NCBI GenBank assembly: GCA_965200955.1
Contig: OZ241742.1
Span: 248,001-312,000 of the forward strand
Direction of reading: 5' to 3'
Origin: Bin80 sp026708685
Lineage (GTDB): Bacteria; Bacteroidota; Rhodothermia; Rhodothermales; Bin80
Length of the DNA stretch: 64,000 nt
Within the stretch, counting starts at the first letter, position 1. Every line of letters starts with the position of its first letter. Of this stretch, positions 1 to 9,272 are shown one piece after another. The notes under the pieces are model-generated. The model did not search any database, had not been told where the DNA came from, and saw nothing but the letters and a program-made list of their open reading frames with translations. A program made the position numbers and the translations under genes.

Positions 1-632
1 TTTTATCTCGCGGTCCACGACTACGTCTCACTGCGGAAATGATCCGTGACCAGGCCCTTGCCATAAGCGGGCTCCTTGATCCTACCCTTGGGGGACCCCC
101 AGTCAAGCCATATCAACCCGCAGGGCTTTGGAAACAGAAGTCCGATGTCAGCTATGAACAGGGGACCGGAAGCGATCTGTATCGTCGGACGCTCTACACC
201 TTCTTCAAGCGCACCTCTCCACCGCCATCACTGATCACCTTTGATCTGCCCACGCGTGATCATTGCGTTCTGCGCCGTCAGCGTACAACAACGCCAATGC
301 AGGCACTGGTGCTACTCAATGATCCCCAGTATGTAGAAGCTGCCCGTCATCTTGCAGCTCGCATGATGGATATGACTACGCTTGAACAGCAGATTGAACT
401 TGGATTCCGTGCACTGACCGGACGTACCCCCTCCGAACCCGAAACAGAAACCCTACGTGATATGTATAGAGAACAATTGGAACTGTTTGATCAGAAACCT
501 CAACAAGCAATAAGCCTGCTAAACATAGGGGAATCGTTCGTAGATCCAGAGCTCAATCCAGTCCAGTGGGCTGCTCTGACCATGGTGGCCAATGCACTCT
601 TTTCTTTTGATGAATCAATTCGTAAATACTGA
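1..632 (+). CDS. PSD1 (DUF1553) domain protein, 3' part only
   Basis: This is the C-terminal end of a planctomycete-type cytochrome protein with a DUF1553 (PSD1) domain; the 5' part lies before the window. An ATG at 39 exists, but the frame is open to the left edge. The residues just before it (ending RLTAE) match the same place in the complete paralogue at 2041-4503 (RFRLTAEQIRDQAL), so the ATG is internal. Visible conserved pieces are IRDQALAISGLL, GLWK, RRTLYTFFKR, TFDLPTRDHC and TPMQALVLLNDP. The family is usually exported and carries CxxCH cytochrome motifs in the part not seen here; its reaction is not established. The stop codon overlaps the next start by one base (TGATG), so it is probably translated together with the DUF1501 gene. 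Confidence 0.9.
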   Translation, partial: LSRGPRLRLTAEMIRDQALAISGLLDPTLGGPPVKPYQPAGLWKQKSDVSYEQGTGSDLYRRTLYTFFKRTSPPPSLITFDLPTRDHCVLRRQRTTTPMQALVLLNDPQYVEAARHLAARMMDMTTLEQQIELGFRALTGRTPSEPETETLRDMYREQLELFDQKPQQAISLLNIGESFVDPELNPVQWAALTMVANALFSFDESIRKY

Positions 633-2044
633 TGCACGAGTGTTCCAACTATAATTCATGGACGACGCGCCGACAGTTTTTGGAGCGACTGGGGATGGGA
701 TTGGGTGGATTCGCCCTCTCGTCACTTGTCAATCCTGCGTTGGCTAAGGATCGAAAACTGGTTCCACGAGCCAAACGAATCATCTATCTCTTCCAGAGCG
801 GAGGGCCTTCGCAGTTTGAGCTCTTTGACTACAAGCCAACAGTCAATGCCATGCACGGACAAGAGTTACCCGAATCCGTGCGTCAGGGTCAACGCCTGAC
901 AGGGATGACGGGATTTCAGAATACACTGCCTTTGGCACGTTCCCATTTCTCGTTTCAACAATACGGCGAAAGTGGTACGTGGATGAGTGAGTTGATGCCC
1001 CACACTGCCAAGATCGTGGACGAGCTCTGTATCGTCAAGTCCATGTATACCGAGGCGATCAACCACGATCCAGCGATCACCTTTTTTCTCACGGGATCAC
1101 AAATTGCTGGTCGCCCTTCGTTTGGATCTTGGCTCAGCTACGGATTGGGAACCGACAATGAGAATCTACCTGCTTTCTGTGTACTGATTACCAAAGACAA
1201 ATCAGGACAACCCCTCTATGCACGTTTATGGGGGAATGGATTTTTGCCATCTCATCATCAGGGGGTTCAGTTTCGAAGTGGACCCGATCCGGTCCTGTAT
1301 CTGGGGGATCCCGCTGGGATCAGCTCTACTCAGCGACGCAAACAACTGGACCGACTTCAAGAGTTGCATTCCCTCAGACAGGGAGGAGCAGATTGGGAGC
1401 AGATGGAGTCGCGAATTGCACAGTACGAAATGGCCTACCGGATGCAGACCTCGGTTCCAGAGGTCATGGATCTTTCCGACGAGCCCGACTACATTTATGA
1501 CCTCTATGGACAGGATGCCAGAGAGCCTGGCACCTATGCCGCCAACTGCCTATTAGCCCGACGATTAGCTGAGCGAGGGGTACGCTTCATACAGCTGTTT
1601 CATCAAGGCTGGGATCATCATGGTGGACTTCCCTCTGGAATTCAGGTGCAGTCCAAAGAAACCGATCAGCCGTCGGCTGCTCTGGTTCAGGATCTCAAAC
1701 AACGGGGAATGCTGGAAGACACCCTTGTCATTTGGGGAGGAGAGTTTGGTCGTACGAACTACTGTCAAGGCCGCTTGACCGATGAAGACTATGGGCGCGA
1801 TCATCATCCACGATGCTTCTCGTTATGGATGGCAGGGGGTGGAATTCGATCAGGACTCAGTTATGGAGAAACCGATGAGTTGGGCTACAACATCGTGCGG
1901 GATCCCATCCATGTGCACGATCTACAGGCTACCATGATGCATCTCTTGGGGATTGATCACGAGCGATTGACCTTCAAGTATCAGGGCCGCCGATTCAGGC
2001 TTACCGATGTTCATGGAGAAGTGATGATGCCATTGATTGGATGA
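632..2044 (+). CDS. DUF1501 domain-containing exported protein
   Basis: A 470-residue DUF1501 protein, a family of the alkaline phosphatase/sulfatase fold. The N-terminus has a twin-arginine motif (TTRRQFLERLG) followed by a hydrophobic stretch up to residue ~38, so Tat export is likely. Family hallmarks seen are FLFQSGGPSQFELFDYKP near 50-70, the repeated metal-site-like region WGGEFGRT near 370, and the C-terminal VHVHDLQATMMHLLG and FRLTDVHG. DUF1501 genes nearly always sit beside PSD1 genes, as here on both sides, but the substrate of the pair is not known. It begins inside the stop of the previous gene and its own stop overlaps the next start (ATGA), so three genes are translationally chained. 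Close paralogue at 4548-5999. Confidence 0.92.
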   Translation: MHECSNYNSWTTRRQFLERLGMGLGGFALSSLVNPALAKDRKLVPRAKRIIYLFQSGGPSQFELFDYKPTVNAMHGQELPESVRQGQRLTGMTGFQNTLPLARSHFSFQQYGESGTWMSELMPHTAKIVDELCIVKSMYTEAINHDPAITFFLTGSQIAGRPSFGSWLSYGLGTDNENLPAFCVLITKDKSGQPLYARLWGNGFLPSHHQGVQFRSGPDPVLYLGDPAGISSTQRRKQLDRLQELHSLRQGGADWEQMESRIAQYEMAYRMQTSVPEVMDLSDEPDYIYDLYGQDAREPGTYAANCLLARRLAERGVRFIQLFHQGWDHHGGLPSGIQVQSKETDQPSAALVQDLKQRGMLEDTLVIWGGEFGRTNYCQGRLTDEDYGRDHHPRCFSLWMAGGGIRSGLSYGETDELGYNIVRDPIHVHDLQATMMHLLGIDHERLTFKYQGRRFRLTDVHGEVMMPLIG

Positions 2045-4503
2045 GAGTCACTCCGATCGGTTTTGTGTTTGCGTTGGCCCTATTATCATGGGGGTGCACT
2101 CGTACACCAGAGATCAGTTTTAACCAGCAGGTTCGCCCCATTTTGAATGAGCGGTGTGTGGATTGCCACGGAGGAATCCGGCGGCAGGGAGATTTGAGTT
2201 TATTGTTTCGCCATGAAGCACTTGAAGCGGGAGAATCAGGCAAAAAAGCCATCGTTCCCTTCAATGTCGATGAAAGTGAACTTTTGAGACGTGTCTCCCA
2301 CGCAGACCCAGCCCATCGGATGCCCAAGGATGATCTTCCCCTATCAGAGGAAGACATTCAAATCCTCCATGCATGGATAGAGCAGGGAGCCATGTGGGAA
2401 GATCACTGGGCGTATGTCGCTCCCGTGCGGCCAGAAGTACCAGAGGTATCCGATCCTGATTGGATTCGTGAGCCAATGGATGCTTTTGTTCTTGCACGCC
2501 TAGATCAGTTGGGCCTTGTCCCCCAGTCGGAGGCCGAATGCCCCGTCCTTATTCGCAGAGTGACATTGGATCTTACGGGGCTTCCCCCACAACCGTCGGA
2601 TGTACAATCTGTCTGTCAAGGTGGAGGATCCTATGAAGCCTATGTAGACTCTCTTCTTTCATCCCCCAGTTACGGAGAACGTTGGGCTTCTATGTGGCTG
2701 GATTTGGCGCGATATGCGGATTCCAAGGGATATGAAAAGGATATCGGGCGAACGATTTGGCACTATCGGGATTGGGTCATCCGTGCATTGAATGATGACA
2801 TGCCCTTTGATCAGTTCACGATTGAGCAGTTAGCAGGAGATCTCCTACCGGATCCAACAGAGAATCAGTTGATTGCGACAGCATTTCATCGCAATACGAT
2901 GACCAATACCGAGGGAGGAACCGATGATGAGGAATTTCGAGTGGCAGCGGTCATCGATCGCGTAAATACGACATGGGAGGTCTGGCAAGGGACGACCTTT
3001 GCATGTGTACAGTGTCATGGCCATCCCTATGATCCGTTTGTGCATCAGGAGTACTACGAATTTTTCGCGTTCTTTAACAGCACGACTGATCGCGATCTTG
3101 ATAATGAGTATCCCACATTAGCCCAGTTTGAAGATGATGTAGCTGCGGATGGACATGCTCTGATCCAAGAGATTCAGATGATTGAGGATGCCATCATAGC
3201 ACGCGTTGAGACCGATACCTTGACCGCACAACGCCGCATTTGGGAAACAACCCTGGATCAGCCAGAGGTGATTGGACGCGTTCAATTGATGCAGCAGAAC
3301 GAGGTCAAGCGGATCGTAGCGACTCCTGAGGAAAATCGAGGTGATGGGCAGCAGTGGATGCTCAATTACGTATATGCCAGTGTGAACGATGATCCAATCC
3401 TAAATCGATTGAGAGAAGAAAAGATCACGAAAGAGCGTGCTCTTCAGGCACTGAATCCAATTCAAACACCAATCATGCAGGATTTGCCATTTCAGAGGCG
3501 TACGCATGTTTTTGAGCGTGGCAGTTTTCTCTTGAAAGGTGATTCCGTTCACCCCGGTACCCCCGATGCACTTCCAAGTCTATCGGAGGATGCTCCCCGC
3601 AATCGACTGGGAATGGCCCAGTGGCTGGTGAGTGGAGAGAATCCGCTGACCGCACGCGTCGTTGTGAATCGATTTTGGGAACAGCTGTTCGGAACAGGCA
3701 TTGTTGAATCACTGGAAGATTTTGGAACGCAGGGTTTGGAGCGATCTCACCCCGACCTACTGGATTATTTAGCTGTGAGTTTTCAAGAGGAGCATCAGTG
3801 GAAAATCAAGTCACTTCTTCGTTCAATCGTACGGTCGTCCACCTATCGCCAGTCCTCCCATGTGACGGATCCATTACTTGAGATGGATCCTCATAATCGA
3901 TTCCTTGCACGAGGACCTCGGTTTCGATTAACTGCTGAGCAGATTCGGGATCAGGCTTTACATGTCAGTGGACTATTAAGCTCAACCATGTATGGACCGA
4001 GTGTCATGCCTCCCCAACCCGATGGTCTTTGGAAGAATCCCTATGATAACCGCACATGGCAAGTCAGTGATGACGATGATCGATACAGACGTGCCATCTA
4101 CACGTATTGGAGACGAACCATTCCCTACCCTTCTATGGCTACCTTTGATAGCCCCAGTCGAGAATTTTGTGTATCCCGCAGGATACGCACCAACACCCCA
4201 TTACAGGCACTGGTGACGTTGAATGATCCTGTCTTTGTAGAAGCGGCCACTGCTTTGGCTCATCGCATGATGGAGTCAGATGACCCCATTACCGCCGGGT
4301 ATATCTATGCCATGGGTATAGCTCCAAATCAGAACGAGTTGGAGGTCTTGAATTCTCTCTACCTAGATGCACTTTCACATTATTCGCAGAGCACACTGGA
4401 AGCGAACATGATTGCCGAAGAAAGAGGATCTCCTCATCTGGATGCAATGACGGTTGTCGCTAGTGCAATCCTGAACCTTGACCAATTCTTGATGAAGTCC
4501 TGA
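2041..4503 (+). CDS. PSD1/DUF1549-DUF1553 cytochrome-type lipoprotein
   Basis: A complete 820-residue protein with the planctomycete cytochrome architecture. A lipoprotein signal ends in LLSWGC with Cys19 as the likely lipidated residue. A PSCyt1 segment holds CVDCH at 39-43, the DUF1549 (PSCyt2) region spans about 140-345 and contains a second haem-type motif CVQCH at 322-326, and DUF1553 (PSD1) covers about 530-800. CxxCH motifs predict covalent c-type haem, hence an exported redox or sensor role, but the family has no proven reaction. The start ATG overlaps the stop of the upstream DUF1501 gene (ATGA). Its C-terminal third is clearly paralogous to the partial gene at the left window edge, showing a duplicated PSD1-DUF1501 unit. 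Confidence 0.93.
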   Translation: MRVTPIGFVFALALLSWGCTRTPEISFNQQVRPILNERCVDCHGGIRRQGDLSLLFRHEALEAGESGKKAIVPFNVDESELLRRVSHADPAHRMPKDDLPLSEEDIQILHAWIEQGAMWEDHWAYVAPVRPEVPEVSDPDWIREPMDAFVLARLDQLGLVPQSEAECPVLIRRVTLDLTGLPPQPSDVQSVCQGGGSYEAYVDSLLSSPSYGERWASMWLDLARYADSKGYEKDIGRTIWHYRDWVIRALNDDMPFDQFTIEQLAGDLLPDPTENQLIATAFHRNTMTNTEGGTDDEEFRVAAVIDRVNTTWEVWQGTTFACVQCHGHPYDPFVHQEYYEFFAFFNSTTDRDLDNEYPTLAQFEDDVAADGHALIQEIQMIEDAIIARVETDTLTAQRRIWETTLDQPEVIGRVQLMQQNEVKRIVATPEENRGDGQQWMLNYVYASVNDDPILNRLREEKITKERALQALNPIQTPIMQDLPFQRRTHVFERGSFLLKGDSVHPGTPDALPSLSEDAPRNRLGMAQWLVSGENPLTARVVVNRFWEQLFGTGIVESLEDFGTQGLERSHPDLLDYLAVSFQEEHQWKIKSLLRSIVRSSTYRQSSHVTDPLLEMDPHNRFLARGPRFRLTAEQIRDQALHVSGLLSSTMYGPSVMPPQPDGLWKNPYDNRTWQVSDDDDRYRRAIYTYWRRTIPYPSMATFDSPSREFCVSRRIRTNTPLQALVTLNDPVFVEAATALAHRMMESDDPITAGYIYAMGIAPNQNELEVLNSLYLDALSHYSQSTLEANMIAEERGSPHLDAMTVVASAILNLDQFLMKS

Positions 4504-4547
4504 CATGGAGAACCGTAGACTTCCACATCTTCTGACCACATAATCTC

Positions 4548-5999
4548 ATGAATCTGATCCAAGAAGCACAGCATGCCTATTTGAATCGTGTTACCCGTCG
4601 CCATTTTCTAAAGTCTGCGGGAGCAGGATTGGGGGCGATTGCATTCTCAGCATTGGGTGCAGATACCGTTCGTGCCTCGGGTGTAACCATGGCGGATGGC
4701 CCTCATTTTGCGCCGAAGGCAAAACGGGTCATCTTTCTTCATATGGCTGGAGGGCCCTCTCCCCTAGAATTGTTTGACTATAAGCCAGAACTGGCTCGGC
4801 TGAATGGTCAGGATTGCCCAGAGTCGCTTCTGGAAGGAAAGCGGTTTGCCTTTATCCGTGGGATTCCAAAAATGCTTGGTCCACAGGCGACGTTTCAACA
4901 GTATGGAGAGTCGGGGGCATGGATGTCCAATCATCTACCCCACATGGCAAACGTTGTCGATCAGATTGCCTTCCTGAAGGCCATGCACACCGATGAGTTC
5001 AATCATGCTCCTGCACAACTTCTCGTTCACTCTGGAAGCCCCCGATTAGGTCGTCCGAGTATGGGGTCTTGGGTGACCTATGGACTTGGAAGTGAAAATG
5101 AAAACCTCCCTGCCTTTGTGGTCCTTCTCTCTGGGGGTGCCGCTCCCGATGCGGGAGCCAGTGTCTATGGCAGTGGTTTTCTGCCAACGGTATATCAAGG
5201 CGTTCAATGCAGAACCAAAGGAGACCCCGTCCTCTTTCTGAGCGATCCCGATGGGATCCCACGCCATTTGCGGCGTAGATCTATTGATGCGATCAATGCC
5301 ATTAACCGTCAGCATCATGAAGAAGTCGGAGATCCCGAAATCCTCACGCGTATCTCGCAGTATGAGATGGCATTTCGGATGCAGACCTCCGTTCCCGAGG
5401 CGATGGACATTAGCCATGAGCCCGAGTATATTCATCAGATGTACGGAACCGAGCCTGGAGAAACCGCATTCAGTAATAACTGTCTTCTGGCCCGGAGGCT
5501 CGTGGAACGAGGAGTTCGTTTCGTACAGCTGTTTCATTGGGGCTGGGACTCGCATGGAGCAGGCGAAAGTGAAGCCCTCAACGGAGGCTTTTTGAAACGC
5601 TGTCAGGAAACCGATCAGCCCGTCACTGCACTGATCCAAGATTTGGATCAACGAGGACTCTTAGAGGACACCTTAGTCATTTGGGGTGGAGAGTTCGGGC
5701 GTACGCCCATGTTAGAAAACCGGACTGGATCGGATAATCCCTATGTGGGTAGGGATCATCATAGTGATGTCTATACGATGTGGATGGCAGGCGGCGGTGT
5801 TCAGGGTGGGATCACGCACGGCCAAACCGATGAGATTGGTTATAGTGCTGTCAATGGCCGCGTTCATGTCCATGATTTGCAAGCGACGATCCTGCACTTA
5901 CTGGGGTTTGATCATCGCCGACTGACGTATCCGTTTCAGGGAAGAGATTTCCGTTTAACGGATGTGCATGGTCATGTTGTTCACGAAATTTTATCGTAA
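4548..5999 (+). CDS. DUF1501 domain-containing exported protein (second copy)
   Basis: A 483-residue DUF1501 protein with a Tat-like signal (VTRRHFLKSAGAGLG, then a hydrophobic run and an Ala-rich cleavage region near residue 43). It shares the landmarks of the copy at 632-2044: FLHMAGGPSPLELFDYKP, TFQQYGESGAWMS, WGGEFGRTP, AGGGVQGGITHGQTDE, VHVHDLQATILHLLG and FRLTDVHG. There are 44 bases between the upstream PSD1 stop and this start, the loosest junction in the block, and only 12 bases to the next gene. The order PSD1-DUF1501-PSD1-DUF1501 indicates a tandem duplication followed by divergence. Function is presumed to be joint with the neighbouring PSD1 protein; no substrate can be assigned from sequence. 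Confidence 0.92.
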   Translation: MNLIQEAQHAYLNRVTRRHFLKSAGAGLGAIAFSALGADTVRASGVTMADGPHFAPKAKRVIFLHMAGGPSPLELFDYKPELARLNGQDCPESLLEGKRFAFIRGIPKMLGPQATFQQYGESGAWMSNHLPHMANVVDQIAFLKAMHTDEFNHAPAQLLVHSGSPRLGRPSMGSWVTYGLGSENENLPAFVVLLSGGAAPDAGASVYGSGFLPTVYQGVQCRTKGDPVLFLSDPDGIPRHLRRRSIDAINAINRQHHEEVGDPEILTRISQYEMAFRMQTSVPEAMDISHEPEYIHQMYGTEPGETAFSNNCLLARRLVERGVRFVQLFHWGWDSHGAGESEALNGGFLKRCQETDQPVTALIQDLDQRGLLEDTLVIWGGEFGRTPMLENRTGSDNPYVGRDHHSDVYTMWMAGGGVQGGITHGQTDEIGYSAVNGRVHVHDLQATILHLLGFDHRRLTYPFQGRDFRLTDVHGHVVHEILS

Positions 6000-6011
6000 T
6001 CCGTTGTAGCT

Positions 6012-7523
6012 ATGACTAGATCTTTGATTGGATTGTGTGCTGGTGTGTTCTTTATGATCATGATGCTTTTCATGGTGCCTGAGAGTGGTCAGCCAAGTGA
6101 TTTTACGCTGTTTCTTGGGCGGTTCCATCCCCTAGTTGTTCATTTGCCGATAGGGATCCTGATGGTTGCTACAATTCTTGAGGGGCTTTCTCGCATACCT
6201 TCATTCAGGGGGCGTTATGATACTGGAATTTTAGCACTTCTACATATCGGCATTTGGACTTCCATTATGGCTGTGATTGCGGGATTGTATCTGGCACAGG
6301 GAGGTGGATATGCAGCAGATCAGTTGATGTGGCACAAGCGCTTGGGAATTCTTGTGGTTTTTTTGGCATCCTTGGCCTATCTGTACAAAGCCTGGCCTGC
6401 TCTCTCCGAACAACTCTTCAAACGATGGGAATCAGGGATCTATGGCGTAACCCTATCTGTGATGTTACTCGCCCTGATCTTTACAGGACATTTTGGGGGA
6501 GTAATGACTCATGGTTCCGATTACCTGACACGTTATTTACCCGATGGAATTCGTCAGATGGCAGGGCTTCCCAAGAAAGCCGATCTTGGTCGGCTTGACC
6601 TAGATGATCCTTCCCAGACGACGGTCTATGCAGCACTTATTGCCCCCATCCTTGCCTCCAGATGTGAGGGATGTCATAATGCATCTGTGCAACGAGGAGG
6701 TTTGAGGTTGGATGAACCAGAGTTCATTTTACTGGGGGGAGACAGTGGCCCTTCCATAGTATCAGGACGTAGTGATGAGAGTGAGCTCATCCATCGGATT
6801 TGGCTTCCTGCTATCTCTGACGAGAGCATGCCACCTAATGAAAGCCCACAGCTCTCGGTTGCAGAGGCTGAACTACTGCGCTGGTGGGTGGATGCCGGGG
6901 CTTCTTTTGAAGAACTTCTGCCCGATGCAGAATGGACCCCATCCACTCAGACCATTGTTGATTACATGGGACTTGGGGAGATTCGTACAGGAATTTTTGC
7001 GTTGGATACAGCTCCCCCTGACTCCATGGATATCCTTGCACTATCCAGTCGGGGATTTGCAGTTACTCCTCTTGCCGAGAATGAGCCTTATCTACAAGTG
7101 CGATGTCTGAATCTGGAGGCATGCTCTAACGGGAGCAATATAGGCGAGGCTCTACGCCCGCTCTCCGATCATATCGCATGGCTTGATCTTGGACGTTCAC
7201 AAGTTGGAGATCCAATCATGGAAGTGATTGCAGATCTGCCCCATGTGACTCGCCTCTATTTGCAACAGACTTCCGTGACAGATGCTGGCATGTCTCACCT
7301 TCAGGGGCTCGAGTATTTAGAGTATTTAAATCTGTATGGAACGGAGATTTCTGATTCGGGGCTCGTCTACTTGGAGGATCTATCTTCTCTCACATCTCTT
7401 TATATCTGGCAGACACAAACGACAGAAACAGGGATCAGTCGGTTGCAATCGGCACTTCCTCAACTCTATGTCAACCATGGTTCAAGTCTCACACCGATTG
7501 GATCAGATCCCGCGGATGAATGA
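6012..7523 (+). CDS. DUF2231 membrane protein fused to PSCyt1-type cytochrome and leucine-rich repeats
   Basis: A 503-residue fusion. Residues ~1-180 hold four to five membrane helices of DUF2231 type with conserved His positions (FHPLVVHLPIG near 38, HKRLG, GHFGGVMTHG). Next comes a PSCyt1-like cytochrome segment with CEGCH at 218-222 followed by the family's GGLRLD and MPPNE stretches. The C-terminus (~355-490) carries leucine-rich repeats of the DAGMSHLQGLEYLEYLNLYGT kind. A membrane helix bundle with histidines next to a c-type haem suggests electron transfer at the inner membrane, with the LRR as a binding arm; this is inference. It lies 12 bases after a DUF1501 gene and its stop overlaps the sulfatase start (ATGA), so it is part of the same operon. 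Confidence 0.85.
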   Translation: MTRSLIGLCAGVFFMIMMLFMVPESGQPSDFTLFLGRFHPLVVHLPIGILMVATILEGLSRIPSFRGRYDTGILALLHIGIWTSIMAVIAGLYLAQGGGYAADQLMWHKRLGILVVFLASLAYLYKAWPALSEQLFKRWESGIYGVTLSVMLLALIFTGHFGGVMTHGSDYLTRYLPDGIRQMAGLPKKADLGRLDLDDPSQTTVYAALIAPILASRCEGCHNASVQRGGLRLDEPEFILLGGDSGPSIVSGRSDESELIHRIWLPAISDESMPPNESPQLSVAEAELLRWWVDAGASFEELLPDAEWTPSTQTIVDYMGLGEIRTGIFALDTAPPDSMDILALSSRGFAVTPLAENEPYLQVRCLNLEACSNGSNIGEALRPLSDHIAWLDLGRSQVGDPIMEVIADLPHVTRLYLQQTSVTDAGMSHLQGLEYLEYLNLYGTEISDSGLVYLEDLSSLTSLYIWQTQTTETGISRLQSALPQLYVNHGSSLTPIGSDPADE

Positions 7524-9268
7524 TTATAAGAATTCTCTTTTTACTACTTTTTATTGGATGTGCAAGTGAAGTTCGTGTTGCTGCACCACGCCTTGAACGC
7601 CCCAATATTGTTTGGATTTCAGCTGAAGATATGGGACCTCGTCTTGGATCCTACGGAGATACCGTAGCCAACACTCCTCACCTTGATTCATTAGCTGCCC
7701 GTTCCACCCGGTATACACGGGTCTTTACGACGGCTGGAGTCTGTTCTCCAAGCCGTGCGGCAATCATCACTGGTATGCATCAGGTCAGTCTGGGGGCGCA
7801 TCATATGCGAACCCTATCAGGAGCACCGTTTGCACCAGATCCTACGCCATACAGCGTGGTTCCCCCACATTATGTGAAGACATTTACTGAGTATCTGCGT
7901 GCCGCGGGCTATTACACGACCAACAATGTGAAAGAAGATTATCAGTTTGAGACTCCCGTTACGGCATGGGATGAATCCAGTTCTAATGCACATTGGCGTA
8001 ACCGTAGAGATCCTGATCAACCCTTCTTTTCAATTTTTAATTTTACGACTACCCATGAGAGTCGAATCTGGCCAGCCCCATCTGCGGCATTTGAAATGAT
8101 GGGACTTCCTTCCGATCGGGCACACGATCCACCAGACCCATTGTCTACTGATCCTACCGCGGTTGCGGTACCTCCATATTTTCCTGATACTCCTGTGGTT
8201 CGCCGAGATATTGCTCAGCAGTATGATAATATCTCCAAGATGGATGTGCAGGCTGGTACGATTCTTGCCCAATTAGAGGAAGATGGGCTGACGGAGAATA
8301 CGATTGTCTTTTTCTGGAGTGACCATGGGGATGGTCTGCCGCGTCATAAGAGGTGGTTATATGACTCAGGACTGCATGTTCCACTGATTATTTACACACC
8401 CGGACAGATGCCCGCGATTAATGATGCTTTGATCAGTTTTTTGGATCTTGCTCCCACGGTTCTTTCCATGGCTGGGATAGAGCCCCCATTCCATATGCAG
8501 GGCAGGGCATTAGCAGGACCATTTTCTGGACATACGTCTGCTACCGAATATGTCTATGCTGCTAGGGATCGTTTTGATGAACAGTATGATATGGTTAGAG
8601 CGGTTCGTGATACCCGATTCAAGTATATCCGCAATTATAGACCAGAAAAACCTTATGTACTCAGGATGGCGTATGCGAATGTGATGCCGACGATGCAGGA
8701 ACTCTTCAAACTGGATCAAGCGGGTGAGTTGACAGAAGTCCAATCTTTATGGATGCGTACTCGACGTCCCGTGCATGAATTATATGATACGGATTCCGAT
8801 CCTCACGAGGTCAATAATCTGGCGTATGATCCAGCATTCCAAGGGGAACTCATGCGGATGCAGAAAGCATTGGATGATTGGATCAGCAAGGTAGGAGATT
8901 GGGGATTCAAGTCGGAGCACGACATGGTTGAGTGGATGTGGAACGATGGAAAGCAGCCCATCACGAGTGCACCAATCATACTGCTAAGAGCAACAGCCCA
9001 TACGGCTATAGGATCCGATGGAGTGAATGATTTGATTGTGGATGGTGGGGATTTTGTTGGATCCGTTACGGTGACGATGTATAGCGAAACCCAGGGTGCT
9101 TCTATCACGTATGCTTTCGTTGATGAAAATGGAAATGAAGGAGATTGGTTGTTATTTTCAGAGCCGCTGACACTCACAAAGACATCGCGAATCCGAACTA
9201 AAGCGGTCCGATATGGATACAAGGAGAGCGATGTGAATGAGGCAGAGTTTAGAATTACCAATTCATAA
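7520..9268 (+). CDS. Sulfatase (family S1), lipoprotein, with C-terminal CHB_HEX_C-like domain
   Basis: A 582-residue type I sulfatase. The signature CSPSRAAIITG places the formylglycine-forming cysteine at residue 75, and the N-terminal metal site appears as AEDMG (36-37) instead of the commoner DD. The second metal region reads SDHGDGLPRHKRWLYDSG, a form common in heparan-N-sulfatase-like members. A lipoprotein signal (LLFIGC) puts Cys14 at the mature N-terminus. The last ~80 residues (SITYAF...LTLTKTSRIRTKAV) resemble the small beta-sandwich found at the end of some chitobiases/beta-hexosaminidases. Maturation needs a formylglycine-generating enzyme that is not in this window. The start overlaps the upstream stop (ATGA) and the receptor gene begins 4 bases after the stop, linking sulfate ester removal to outer-membrane uptake. 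Confidence 0.92.
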   Translation: MIIRILFLLLFIGCASEVRVAAPRLERPNIVWISAEDMGPRLGSYGDTVANTPHLDSLAARSTRYTRVFTTAGVCSPSRAAIITGMHQVSLGAHHMRTLSGAPFAPDPTPYSVVPPHYVKTFTEYLRAAGYYTTNNVKEDYQFETPVTAWDESSSNAHWRNRRDPDQPFFSIFNFTTTHESRIWPAPSAAFEMMGLPSDRAHDPPDPLSTDPTAVAVPPYFPDTPVVRRDIAQQYDNISKMDVQAGTILAQLEEDGLTENTIVFFWSDHGDGLPRHKRWLYDSGLHVPLIIYTPGQMPAINDALISFLDLAPTVLSMAGIEPPFHMQGRALAGPFSGHTSATEYVYAARDRFDEQYDMVRAVRDTRFKYIRNYRPEKPYVLRMAYANVMPTMQELFKLDQAGELTEVQSLWMRTRRPVHELYDTDSDPHEVNNLAYDPAFQGELMRMQKALDDWISKVGDWGFKSEHDMVEWMWNDGKQPITSAPIILLRATAHTAIGSDGVNDLIVDGGDFVGSVTVTMYSETQGASITYAFVDENGNEGDWLLFSEPLTLTKTSRIRTKAVRYGYKESDVNEAEFRITNS

Positions 9269-9272
9269 TTGG

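Noticed and set aside
5046..5651. Minus-strand 201-codon open frame
   Set aside because: Shadow of the DUF1501 gene on the plus strand, with no family features.
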